Positions 1-8,404 of a stretch of 22,956 nucleotides of DNA are shown piece after piece. The stretch comes from a virus. Every line of letters starts with the position of its first letter. Within the stretch, counting starts at the first letter, position 1. The translations under genes and the position numbers were made by a program. The notes beneath the pieces are model-generated. The model did not search any database. It worked only from the letters and a program-made list of their open reading frames with translations, and was not told where the DNA came from. Location of the stretch: positions 1-22,956 of IMG/VR virus record IMGVR_UViG_3300030098_000055; one strand, 5' to 3'.

Positions 1-42
1 GCCTGCGTATGCTTTGTAAATCGCTTCGTGATCTAGTGCCAT
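1..42 (-). CDS. 5' fragment of a small downstream gene, cut by window edge
   Basis: An ATG at 42-40 opens a frame reading MALDHEAIYKAYAG for 14 codons, with no stop before the left edge. It lies 31 bases after the stop of the preceding fibre gene and in the same orientation, so it looks like the next gene of the fibre cluster. From memory, small proteins starting MALDxxAIYKAY occur beside fibre genes in marine phages; that is recollection, not a search result. There is no clear Shine-Dalgarno sequence before the ATG. Function unknown. Confidence 0.5.
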   Translation of the reverse strand, partial: MALDHEAIYKAYAG

Positions 43-73
43 AGTGTTTTAGCTTAATTATAAGAGATAGCCA

Positions 74-694
74 TTATGCTGCTATCTCCATTGCTGTAAT
101 AGTTGATTGAAAACGCCCAGTTTGAGCATTGCCACCATCGCTGTAAGTACGATTAAGATACATTGTTCTGTCTGAACCTGTACTGCTTGCTAATCCAACA
201 GAGTAAGATTTTTGATTTGTATTTCCTAATGAAGTATCTAAAAAATTTATTACACAAGTAGCCTGATCCCAAGAATGAGCACTGAAACCTGCCGACATAA
301 CACCCAATCTGCTTCCCACTACATTGCCATTTGCTGCTGCATATATAGAATTATCCCTATATAAAGCTAAATAAAACGCTTCATTACCGTCATGTTGAAA
401 GACAACATGACCAGAAATTAATATCTTATTTGAAGCTGAAGCAGGTGTAATGTCAACTTTAAAAATACTAGTTAAATTCCAAAAGTCTCCAAGTCCTACA
501 TTATTTTGTGACGCTGTATCTGTTTTAGTAGTAGAAACAACTTGAAGAATTTTACCTGTAGCAGAGTTTGTAGTAAGGATAGTACCATCACCATCACTAG
601 GTAATTTAAGAGTGCGATCAGATGCAGGGTTACTATCTGGTGCAGCTATGATTACTGAATTACCACCGCTATGTTTTAGTTTGATCTGGCTCAT
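74..694 (-). CDS. Small tail fibre / receptor-binding-type protein (206 aa)
   Basis: Residues 1-45 carry a marine-phage fibre leader (SQIKLKHSGGNSVIIAAP, then a TLKLPSDGDGTIL segment) that I take as the attachment part. From GKILQVV at about residue 47 to the C-terminal ITAMEIAA runs one beta-rich domain. The same domain, with the same GKILQVVS opening and a MEIxA end, forms most of the 173-aa protein at 1044-1565, so the two are paralogues. I infer a virion fibre or head-binding role from composition and position; no enzymatic motif is visible. The start ATG at 694 follows the previous stop in the string TAATTATG. No signal peptide or membrane segment is seen, as expected for a virion protein. 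Confidence 0.75.
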   Translation of the reverse strand: MSQIKLKHSGGNSVIIAAPDSNPASDRTLKLPSDGDGTILTTNSATGKILQVVSTTKTDTASQNNVGLGDFWNLTSIFKVDITPASASNKILISGHVVFQHDGNEAFYLALYRDNSIYAAANGNVVGSRLGVMSAGFSAHSWDQATCVINFLDTSLGNTNQKSYSVGLASSTGSDRTMYLNRTYSDGGNAQTGRFQSTITAMEIAA

Positions 695-696
695 AA

Positions 697-1047
697 TTAG
701 CTAGGTTCAGAAGGAAAAGTAACAGATGACATATCTAAATTACCATTTGCGTCTAACTTTGGCGATGCACTAGTTGGTAAATCACGCAAACTTTGACGAT
801 ATGTTTTCCAATCGTCTGCAAGTGTTAAATCAGAACTAGCTCTCCAATCTGTTAATGCAAGCCTTTTATTTCTTTCTAGTCTTAACAATCTCATAGGTTC
901 TGCATTATTTAATCTTGTAACTTCAGCATCTATTTCAACCTCAGTTGGTTTATCACTTCCTATTAAATTTGCGTAGTCCGTTCCAACCCAAGTAAACTCT
1001 CCATTAGGTTTTAAAGAAAGAAGTGCGTCAAATTTATTGTGAATCAT
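697..1047 (-). CDS. Tail (fibre) assembly chaperone, APC-like (116 aa)
   Basis: The segment from residue about 50 to 92 (AEPMRLLRLERNKRLAL, then TDWRASSDLT, W and YRQSLRDLP) matches the pattern of the phage tail assembly chaperone family (R-x-x-RN..L..TDW....W..YRQ.LRDLP). Members help fold or trimerise tail fibres and are encoded next to them, which fits its position between two paralogous fibre genes. Its ATG overlaps the stop of the upstream fibre gene in an ATGA tetranucleotide (1044-1047), implying translational coupling. Length is normal for the family. The N-terminal 40 residues, with NGEFTWVG, are typical of the variable part. I am confident in the family; the exact fibre client is inferred. 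Confidence 0.8.
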   Translation of the reverse strand: MIHNKFDALLSLKPNGEFTWVGTDYANLIGSDKPTEVEIDAEVTRLNNAEPMRLLRLERNKRLALTDWRASSDLTLADDWKTYRQSLRDLPTSASPKLDANGNLDMSSVTFPSEPS

Positions 1048-1565
1048 GCTTCAATCTCCATTAAAACTATATGTGAAGGATTGCTACCATCTTGCGCTCT
1101 CCACTCACCAGAACTAGCTGCTGCAGTTGTTTTATAAGTATGTGTAGCGGCACTTGCAGGTGAGTCTAAGAATACAAAACTAGCCATTTGTTTATTAATA
1201 ATAAAGCTAGCATTAAGATCGTAGATTAAAATATTGCTACTTCCGTCAGATATAACAGTTGAACCACGAACTAAATCCCAACTTAATGATGCACTTACTC
1301 CGCTTGTATTTCTTACATATAAAGATTGAGAAACTGCTACATAAACCTTACTACTAGCTGATGTGGTAGTAATTGAACAAGATAATCCAGTATCTACATG
1401 GGATGCAGATGAAGATGATACTTGTGTTGTTGATGTAGCTGAAACAACTTGAAGAATTTTACCGCCAACACCACTAGCTAAATCGTCAGCAGTAATACAT
1501 CCATCAGGTAATCCCCCTGCCGAGATTCCTGTAATAGTTCCGTTTCCGTTAATTGTTACTGGCAT
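1044..1565 (-). CDS. Small tail fibre protein, paralogue of the 206-aa protein (173 aa)
   Basis: A short N-terminal stretch (MPVTINGNGTITGISAGG, residues 1-18) is of the kind that recurs in fibre proteins; a similar ALTGISAG motif sits near the C-terminus of the 680-aa fibre. From GKILQVVSAT at about residue 35 to the end (VLMEIEA) it aligns with the domain of the 206-aa protein at 74-694, including a SASSKVYV/SASNKILI strand and a FLDSP/FLDTS strand. It is rich in Ser, Thr, Ala and beta-branched residues. Likely an adsorption-related virion protein. The stop overlaps the chaperone start by 4 bases; the start follows the previous stop as TAATTATG with no Shine-Dalgarno sequence. Confidence 0.72.
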   Translation of the reverse strand: MPVTINGNGTITGISAGGLPDGCITADDLASGVGGKILQVVSATSTTQVSSSSASHVDTGLSCSITTTSASSKVYVAVSQSLYVRNTSGVSASLSWDLVRGSTVISDGSSNILIYDLNASFIINKQMASFVFLDSPASAATHTYKTTAAASSGEWRAQDGSNPSHIVLMEIEA

Positions 1566-1567
1566 AA

Positions 1568-3610
1568 TTAAAGAATAACAAGAGTTGCCCCAGATGGCAC
1601 TGTAATAGTAACACCTGAGTTAATTTGAGGACTTATAGTAACTGCATTTTTATTAGAAGTTAAAGTATATGAAGTTGTAACTGTTTGCGATGTCTCAACA
1701 AAAACTTCATCACTTCCTCCTCCTGTAGCTCCCGCAGATATACCTGTTAATGCTGATCCATCAATAGCTGGTAACGCTCCAGTTAATGCTGATGAAGGTA
1801 AGTTAGTTAAACTCGCTCCAGAACCACTAAATATAGTTGCTGATAATAATCCTGTGGCAGAGTTAAATGTAAGATTCGATCCTGATTTTAATCCCAAGTC
1901 TCCTGTAGCAGCAGTAGCAAATAATGGAAAGCAAGTAGTATCAGAACTTTCATCAGCAATGGTAGAGGTAGTTGAATTACCAATAGCTATTTGAGTTCCC
2001 ATATTAATGATGAAATATGTAGAACCACTTGGAGGAGCAGAATCAAAAATAATATCTGTACCACTTACAACATATCCATCTGTCATATCTCCCTGACCAG
2101 TTCCATCATTAGGTTGTTGCATAACACCATTGATTGAAACTCGTAAGATTTCTGCATTTACAGGTGTAATAGCTGTGCTTGTTCCTTTAGTTACAAGCTT
2201 AAATCTATAAGCAGTCCCATTAAATGTTGCAGATCCTCCACCAGTTCCAGAAGAAGATGCAATATCTAAAAGATCAGCATTTCCAGAACCGCCACTAGAG
2301 CCACCAATTTCTCCCCAAGAACTTCCGTTATAACCTTCAAACTCATTAGAAGTTGTATTAAATCTGAGCATCCCTGATGAAGGAGAGCCAGGTCTTTGTG
2401 CTGTTGTACCCGCAGCTATATCAATAGCTCCTGTACCTGTCATTAAAATATTTCCACTTACAGTCAAGCTTGATAATGTTCCAATGTTGGCAGTAGAAGA
2501 ATTTGTCTGAACAGCATTACCCATTAGCCCATGAGCCGAGCATTGGTAATGAAGAACCATAGGTGTGTTATCTACTATGGCAATCTGTGTATATGCACCA
2601 CTAGAACCTGGAGTTCCATTTGTGGTTACATTAGTTGTATAAGCAGTTGTCTTATCAGACTCAAGATAAAAACGAAGAGGATGTCCACTATTACTACTAT
2701 CTGATTGATCGAACTTATATGTTCTTCCTGGTGTGAGAGTTATAAACGGAGCAAATTTGCCATCAATTTTATAACCATTACTAGATCCGCTTCCGTTATA
2801 TCTATGAGTTGCATCCTTTGAAGCAACTGTGACTGTGAAAGTTTTAACCGATCCAGTATAAGTAGCAGCAAGACTAGCAAAGCCTCTTATATTTCCGTCA
2901 TCAGTAAGAGTTAAATTACCTGTAAAGTCTGGACTAGCACTTTGACCCGCTTGAACCCAAGACAAGACTCCGCTTGCATTACTTGATAGGACATATCCAC
3001 TTACGCTTGCATCTGCTGAAGGTAAAGTCCAAACAATATTTGATGTGACTGTAGATGCTGATTTAAAACCAACATAATGAGAAGAATCACTATCTAAATA
3101 CCTAATTTCTTTTTGTGCAGAAACAGATAAGTGTTCACTACTTGTCCAAGAATCTGTTGCATTAACCCAATTAAATGTTTTATCTGAAGCCCCCTTAAGT
3201 GTTAAACCACCTCCATCAGCAGTAGTATCACTTGGAGTAGAGACTTTTCCAAGGGTAATATTTTTATCTTCAACATCAAGATTGGTGGTATTAATAGTTG
3301 TAGTCGTTCCACTGACAGTAAGATCACCTGGAATAGTCACAAGGCCAGCAGAACTTATAGTCATTCGACCAACTCCTGCTGTACTGAAAGTTAAAGTATC
3401 AGAACCACCACTTATTCCAGAATTATTATCTGAATTGAAACTAAAAGCGGGTGCGGAAGCCGATCCGTCAGGTGCTTTACTTAGTAAATTTGCATAAGTT
3501 ATTTTATTGTTTGTTCCTGTGCCACCACCACTTACGTCAATGATAGGTAACACATCAGTACTAGCTGGTGCAGTTAAAGCAGTAAATTCTGTTATTTTGC
3601 GATTTGTCAT
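1568..3610 (-). CDS. Large modular tail fibre with cupredoxin-like insert (680 aa)
   Basis: A mosaic virion protein. Residues 1-45 (TEFTALTAPASTDVLPIIDV) resemble the N-terminal attachment segment common in marine phage fibres. Residues 96-121 hold the LTVSGTTTTINTTNLDVEDK module typical of cyanophage structural proteins. Residues about 255-369 form a plastocyanin-like insert with H310, C357, H360 and M363 in type-1-copper-like order. Residues 385-436 are a GTTAQRP/FEGYNGSSWGEI module also present in the neighbouring 304-aa fibre. The C-terminal part has an ALTGALPAIDGSALTG repeat (609-624), the kind seen in trimeric shaft regions, and ends in a short beta-rich tail. The start is TAATTATG with no Shine-Dalgarno sequence. 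Fibre role is inferred from modules and location; receptor unknown. Confidence 0.8.
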   Translation of the reverse strand: MTNRKITEFTALTAPASTDVLPIIDVSGGGTGTNNKITYANLLSKAPDGSASAPAFSFNSDNNSGISGGSDTLTFSTAGVGRMTISSAGLVTIPGDLTVSGTTTTINTTNLDVEDKNITLGKVSTPSDTTADGGGLTLKGASDKTFNWVNATDSWTSSEHLSVSAQKEIRYLDSDSSHYVGFKSASTVTSNIVWTLPSADASVSGYVLSSNASGVLSWVQAGQSASPDFTGNLTLTDDGNIRGFASLAATYTGSVKTFTVTVASKDATHRYNGSGSSNGYKIDGKFAPFITLTPGRTYKFDQSDSSNSGHPLRFYLESDKTTAYTTNVTTNGTPGSSGAYTQIAIVDNTPMVLHYQCSAHGLMGNAVQTNSSTANIGTLSSLTVSGNILMTGTGAIDIAAGTTAQRPGSPSSGMLRFNTTSNEFEGYNGSSWGEIGGSSGGSGNADLLDIASSSGTGGGSATFNGTAYRFKLVTKGTSTAITPVNAEILRVSINGVMQQPNDGTGQGDMTDGYVVSGTDIIFDSAPPSGSTYFIINMGTQIAIGNSTTSTIADESSDTTCFPLFATAATGDLGLKSGSNLTFNSATGLLSATIFSGSGASLTNLPSSALTGALPAIDGSALTGISAGATGGGSDEVFVETSQTVTTSYTLTSNKNAVTISPQINSGVTITVPSGATLVIL

Positions 3611-3612
3611 AA

Positions 3613-4527
3613 TTAAAATTTAATTACATACATAAGAGCTACGTTCTTAGGTCTATTTTCTGTGCCACCATCATTTGATAAAGAAATACCTGTATTTGCG
3701 TTACTCATAGAAAAATCTTGACCTGGATAACTACCCGCACCACCAAAACCTACTTGTTGTGTACCTCCTACAAGGAAAACTCTTTTATTAAGTAAGCTTG
3801 TAGCATGATTATGACCTGGATCTGTTACAGAGTGAGCATGACTTTTGTTTTGATCTGTTTGACTTGACGCAAAACTTCTACCGCTATCTACACCTCTTCC
3901 ATTATCAAAACCTCTCACAAATTGACCTCTTAAATCAGGAAGATTAAAAGTAGAACTTCCGTCACCTGATCCATGAGTTGTTCCTATTGCAGAGAATAAA
4001 CTTGCGTATGTTGATCTACTAACGGTTGCTCCATTACATTCCAAATAACCTGATGGAACAGTTGTTGATGCAAATGTTAATACAGAGCCTGGTGGTACAC
4101 CATTTGCTATTTCACCCCATGCAGAACCGTTATATCCTTCAAATTGTGTAATACTTGTATTAAATCTGATATCACCTGTTGCAGGAGTTGGCCTTTGTGC
4201 TGTTGTTCCAGTGGGAAGTTGTAATGAACCATTTCCAGACATTACTATATCGCCTGCTGAAGTTATAGTTCCTGTAAAGCTTGGAGATGCGGTAGTTGCA
4301 TGTCCCATTTCAGCAGTATCAACTTTTCCTAAATTTATAAAATTCGTACCATCATAAATATTTAATGTATTGTTATTACTATTTACCCATAATTTTCCTG
4401 TGACTTTCGTAGTTGGCTCACTTGATCCTCTGTTTGTTGATTGAACATCTCCAAGGCAAACATTTAAGTCTGCCCTAAAGGTTGCTCCTACTGCATTAGC
4501 AATATCATAATCACTACCATTACTCAT
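3613..4527 (-). CDS. Tail fibre with phage tail collar domain (304 aa)
   Basis: The C-terminal half, from about residue 144, is a phage tail collar domain: PPGSVLTFAS, PSGYLECNGATVSRSTYASLF, the STFNLPDLRGQFVRG core, and the family-typical ending ENRPKNVALMYVIKF. Two HxH pairs (H230/H232 and H239/H241) lie just after the core; in T4-type long fibres such pairs bind iron, so metal binding is possible here. Residues 92-140 repeat the AQRP/FEGYNGS module of the 680-aa fibre, and residues 42-70 (GKLWVNSNNNTLNIYDGTNF) are a common fibre repeat. It directly follows the gpJ-like gene, sharing one base, and has a perfect Shine-Dalgarno sequence. Likely a side or tip fibre for adsorption. Confidence 0.88.
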   Translation of the reverse strand: MSNGSDYDIANAVGATFRADLNVCLGDVQSTNRGSSEPTTKVTGKLWVNSNNNTLNIYDGTNFINLGKVDTAEMGHATTASPSFTGTITSAGDIVMSGNGSLQLPTGTTAQRPTPATGDIRFNTSITQFEGYNGSAWGEIANGVPPGSVLTFASTTVPSGYLECNGATVSRSTYASLFSAIGTTHGSGDGSSTFNLPDLRGQFVRGFDNGRGVDSGRSFASSQTDQNKSHAHSVTDPGHNHATSLLNKRVFLVGGTQQVGFGGAGSYPGQDFSMSNANTGISLSNDGGTENRPKNVALMYVIKF

Positions 4528-7500
4528 TATGTGACCTCCTTACCAAAACCTGATGCAGCCCATACAAAAGATCTTGCAACTGCTGATGAAGCATTTTTAA
4601 AAGTGACTTGAAAACCTGTCCTACTTATATTAGCAAGTTCAAAAAAGTCTCCTGTTTGTTGATTTGTTGGAGTCACAACAACTGTAGGTGTTTGTTTGAA
4701 AGGATTAGTAAAAGATACAGTGTATTGTTGAGATCCAGTGGTTACTGGAGTAGAAATACTTTCTGTTCTTCCTTGTAATTCTAGTTTAGCTCCTAACTCT
4801 GTAACAGCTATGTTTTGGTTTGTGTCACCACTTGTTAATATTGCCTTAAATTGAAAAGCTCTTCCAGTTATAAGAACATTACTAAATTCTTTGTATTCAC
4901 TCCATGTTGGAGAACCCGATGGATTATCACTTGTTGATCTTACATATAAAGCAGCATTACAAGCAGTAGCTTCTGTTAAACCTCCAACTGCATCAATATA
5001 CCCCCAACTATCAATTAGATCTGTTCTTGAATCCCATAAACTATTAAGAATAAAATTACTTGCTTTCAAGACTTTTCGTAAATTTACATCATAAGGTTGT
5101 GTTAGATCTATAGAATTTGCAAATAAATATTCACCAGAATTAGCAGTTGCACTATTTGTTTCGACTAATTTTAAAGCATCAATAGATGCGTCATAAATTG
5201 TATTTGTTTTAGAACCTGTAAAATTAGCTGTATGTTCATCTACCGTACCAACAACAAGTCTTTCAGAAGGTGCAGGTAGATTTGTTGTAACTCTAGTATT
5301 ATTCCAATCAGAATCACTTGATCCAGGTGCAGGAGATTGTCTACCGCCATCGTCTTCAAACTTAATTAAATAAGTCCCTTCTAATAATGGTACGATTTTT
5401 TGTGTTTGGTTTCCAGCCGCAGCAACTACAATTTCTTGTGCATCTTTCCACTGAGCTAATGAAGTTAAAGAAGAATGTCTTATTAAAGTTTTACCTCCTA
5501 ATAAAACATCAAGTTCTGTGGCACGATTCCAACTTAATATTGCACTTGATTCATCAATAGGCAATAAGCTAACTCCACTTACATTTGTAGGTAATGCAGT
5601 TTTACCTACAGCAACAAAAAAAGGATCTGCAGGTTTTGTTGGTAATACAGATCTTAATCCAGAAGAACTCACGCTATAAACTTCAATTTCATAATTGCCC
5701 TCAATAGTATCTAAAATTTCAAAACTCTTAGATCCTTCTACAGTACGAGAAGTATAATTTCCATCTTGTAATCTAAATCTTATATATGCACTATCAGTAT
5801 TAGTTGTCCATGTAACTATTATTTTTGTTCTTGCAATACCAGTGTCTTCATAAATGACCTCCTCTGCTGTAACTGTTGATGGAGACGAGGGTGCAACATT
5901 TAAGTTTGTAATATCTCTTTGAGGAAGTGTAATACCACTTTCTACATGATTATATTTACCCGCATTGTATTCACTAGCTGATATTGAATAAAAAGCTCTA
6001 TCCTTTTCTTCAACTGTTAAAACTCTCCACGTTGAGCTTTGTATATCATTAGATTCATAGACCCAAATTGAATTGACATTTGGAATAGTTGAAAAGCTCT
6101 GTCCAAGACTAATAAGTTTACCACTTATACCTGATATGCTCTTTGATTCAACACTTCCATCAGCCATAACAACGGATAATGTTGCTCCCGCTTTAAAAAC
6201 TAAATCCGTATCATCATCAGCAGTAACGGTATTGATTGTTGCTGCTGATATTCTTCCACTTCTTCTCTCGCCCGCAACCATTGGATCTGATATTTCAATA
6301 ACTTGACCAGGCCTTACGACAACACCCGCATCAATGGCACAACTAAAATTAACTACACTTCTTTCTACATTTGACATATAGAGCATCCACTTTGCTAGTC
6401 GAGAAGCCTGACCTCTGCTAGTTGTAGCAAAACTATCAATATTTTTAATAACTGTTCCGTACCTTGCTTGGTTTGCGGTATCAATTTGTTCAACGTAATT
6501 AATATCACGCAATTCCATATCTAAATATTTTGCAATTACAACTGTTGGTCTTTGTTTTTGACTTACATTAGAATAACTAAAACCAGGCTCTAGTACGTTT
6601 GCTAATGAAAATAAATATGTCGTATCTTTTGGTGAATCTTGTGTTATAGATAATGATCCCGCACTCCATAAAGGCATAGCTCTGAAAACAGAACACATCT
6701 GATTAATTACGTTATATGCTTCTTGTTGATTTTGAAGAGAGACATTACAACTGAATCTTGGTTCTGTTGTTCCATTACCAGTTCCATCATCAACTTGTTC
6801 ATTACAATAAACTGATGCTGCATAAAAACTAAATTTATCTAAATCCGCTTCAGATAAATGATCTCCTAGCCCATACCTAGAGCTAGTAAGTAAATCATAT
6901 AAGCACCAAGCAGGATCGCTTGTCCACTGTGCTGCACCTAATGTTCCATTGAATACTCCAGAATAAGACAAACTACCATCTGCGTTTACAGTTGCATTAT
7001 GTGGAATCTTTACTTTTATACCTTTTATTAAATATTTTCTTGATGGAATTGAGTTAAATTGTTCTGCATCTACTTTTAATCCAACAAGTGCTGTATTTGG
7101 ATATGTAAGTTTATCGTATTTTATTTCAACATAATTTAAAAATTGAAAAGCGTTTGTTAATTTACTTGAACTGCTATCTGCTGTTATTCTTGTTACCTTT
7201 ATATTTACAGGAAAACTACCGCTTAAATTAATTAAATAATCTCTTATATAAGTATCAGGAGTTCTTCCTGTTATTTTGCCTTTATTGCCAGAGACTACTG
7301 TTTGATATGAACCTCCTTGATATTGAACTGCAATTTCTAACTGTATTTCAGTTCCGAAAATATCACCTTTGTCACTAAATCTTTGTAGCGTGGGAACAGT
7401 TATTTGTATAGAGACAGCATCAACATCTGAATCTGTTATCTGTATAATTTTAGGTGTTGCTTGCGGAACTGTTGAAAAACCAGTTAGTTTTGTCGTTGCT

Positions 7501-7781
7501 ATATCTCTAGTTATCGGAATAGTTGTTTGACTTGAAGTCCCTGTCCTTGCCTCAAAAGTAACATCTTTAAAATTAAAAGATCCATCTGAGGCTTGTAATG
7601 GTGTGTTATTTAAAAATATAGATTTTGCACCATCTTCAAGTCCTTGTATTTCTCCCTCTCCAATAACATCTAGTACTCTTGCAAAACTTTTTGAATCTAA
7701 ATTATCTTTTGCTTCTGTAGGTGTACCACCACCATCATTACCACCTTTTCCACCACCGCCAGAGCCTAAAATCTTACTCAT
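4527..7781 (-). CDS. J: Tail tip attachment / central hub protein, lambda gpJ-like (1084 aa)
   Basis: The homologue of lambda gpJ, which forms the tail tip and contacts the receptor. Length is close to lambda gpJ (about 1130). The Gly-rich N-terminus (GSGGGGKGGNDGGGTPTEA), then SFARVLDVIGEGEIQGL and later QRPTVVIAKYLD, fit the conserved hub part. Two fibronectin-III-like units follow at about 628-720 and 733-830 (IIVTWTTNTDSAYIRFRLQ; AILSWNRATELD). The last about 80 residues (FKQTPTVVVTPTNQQTGDFF, then ISRTGFQVTF) form a separate beta domain that faintly resembles an H-type lectin; this is tentative. The start ATG overlaps the gpI-like stop as ATGA, with a GGTGG element upstream. Position after I is exactly as in lambda. 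Confidence 0.92.
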   Translation of the reverse strand: MSKILGSGGGGKGGNDGGGTPTEAKDNLDSKSFARVLDVIGEGEIQGLEDGAKSIFLNNTPLQASDGSFNFKDVTFEARTGTSSQTTIPITRDIATTKLTGFSTVPQATPKIIQITDSDVDAVSIQITVPTLQRFSDKGDIFGTEIQLEIAVQYQGGSYQTVVSGNKGKITGRTPDTYIRDYLINLSGSFPVNIKVTRITADSSSSKLTNAFQFLNYVEIKYDKLTYPNTALVGLKVDAEQFNSIPSRKYLIKGIKVKIPHNATVNADGSLSYSGVFNGTLGAAQWTSDPAWCLYDLLTSSRYGLGDHLSEADLDKFSFYAASVYCNEQVDDGTGNGTTEPRFSCNVSLQNQQEAYNVINQMCSVFRAMPLWSAGSLSITQDSPKDTTYLFSLANVLEPGFSYSNVSQKQRPTVVIAKYLDMELRDINYVEQIDTANQARYGTVIKNIDSFATTSRGQASRLAKWMLYMSNVERSVVNFSCAIDAGVVVRPGQVIEISDPMVAGERRSGRISAATINTVTADDDTDLVFKAGATLSVVMADGSVESKSISGISGKLISLGQSFSTIPNVNSIWVYESNDIQSSTWRVLTVEEKDRAFYSISASEYNAGKYNHVESGITLPQRDITNLNVAPSSPSTVTAEEVIYEDTGIARTKIIVTWTTNTDSAYIRFRLQDGNYTSRTVEGSKSFEILDTIEGNYEIEVYSVSSSGLRSVLPTKPADPFFVAVGKTALPTNVSGVSLLPIDESSAILSWNRATELDVLLGGKTLIRHSSLTSLAQWKDAQEIVVAAAGNQTQKIVPLLEGTYLIKFEDDGGRQSPAPGSSDSDWNNTRVTTNLPAPSERLVVGTVDEHTANFTGSKTNTIYDASIDALKLVETNSATANSGEYLFANSIDLTQPYDVNLRKVLKASNFILNSLWDSRTDLIDSWGYIDAVGGLTEATACNAALYVRSTSDNPSGSPTWSEYKEFSNVLITGRAFQFKAILTSGDTNQNIAVTELGAKLELQGRTESISTPVTTGSQQYTVSFTNPFKQTPTVVVTPTNQQTGDFFELANISRTGFQVTFKNASSAVARSFVWAASGFGKEVT
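4534..4541 (-). promoter_or_regulatory. Perfect Shine-Dalgarno sequence for the collar-domain fibre
   Basis: Read on the minus strand this is AAGGAGGT, complementary to the 3' end of 16S rRNA over 8 bases, 6 nt before the ATG at 4527. It is embedded in the last codons of the gpJ-like gene (..GKEVT). It is the strongest ribosome binding site noticed in the window; the next three fibre genes have none. Confidence 0.85.
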
Positions 7782-8404
7782 ACTTCCACCTGTTCATTTT
7801 CAATGTTAGCTGATACAGTTATTGATCCAGTTATAACACGACCATAATGTATAGGAACAGCAACCCCAGCTTTTGAGGTGTTTTGAATACCACTAAAGTT
7901 AAAAGACTTTCTAGGATCTTGACTTTCTTCTGGTATATCAGGTGTTGGTGTAAGCATTTGATTTATACCACCTAAAACCATAGAAGCACCCATAACAGAA
8001 ACGTAAGTTCCCATCTTTGTGAAAAATGCACCCGCACCTGTTTTAATTAGTTCTTGTCCAAATACACTTTTAGCTCCAAACATACCCGCACCAGGAAACA
8101 TAAAGCTTGCTCCTATAAGAATCGCACCGAATAATATTTGCCTTCCTGATGATCCTCCCGCACCTCCTATAACAGGAACAATTTGTATATCATTTTGACC
8201 TGTAGGATAATGCAATTCTTTTTCTTCAAGTTCCCAATTATCAATAATTACCTTGTAATACTTATCTGACATATATTTTTCTACAGTTGGAAAATTAGTA
8301 ACTAAAAATCTAACTGCTTGTGCAGCATTATTTACTTCAGCTTCAAAAGTTTTCTGACCTACAAACTTTGCAAGTTCTCCGTATAGCTTAATTTTCCGTA
8401 GCAT
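7778..8404 (-). CDS. I: Tail tip assembly protein, lambda gpI-like (208 aa)
   Basis: Residues 1-80 have the beta-grasp (ubiquitin-like) layout of lambda tail protein I: short strands IKLYGELAKFV, a helix around AAQAVRFLVTNFP, and the closing NDIQIVPVIGGAG. Two Gly/Ala-rich hydrophobic segments (about 88-106 and 122-148) follow, then the conserved C-terminal VAVPIHYGRVITGS motif. Lambda I acts with K, L and J in forming the tail tip. The start has a good AAGGA sequence 6 nt upstream and lies 17 bases inside the end of the gpK-like gene; its stop overlaps the gpJ-like start. Length is close to lambda I (223). Confidence 0.88.
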   Translation of the reverse strand: MLRKIKLYGELAKFVGQKTFEAEVNNAAQAVRFLVTNFPTVEKYMSDKYYKVIIDNWELEEKELHYPTGQNDIQIVPVIGGAGGSSGRQILFGAILIGASFMFPGAGMFGAKSVFGQELIKTGAGAFFTKMGTYVSVMGASMVLGGINQMLTPTPDIPEESQDPRKSFNFSGIQNTSKAGVAVPIHYGRVITGSITVSANIENEQVEV

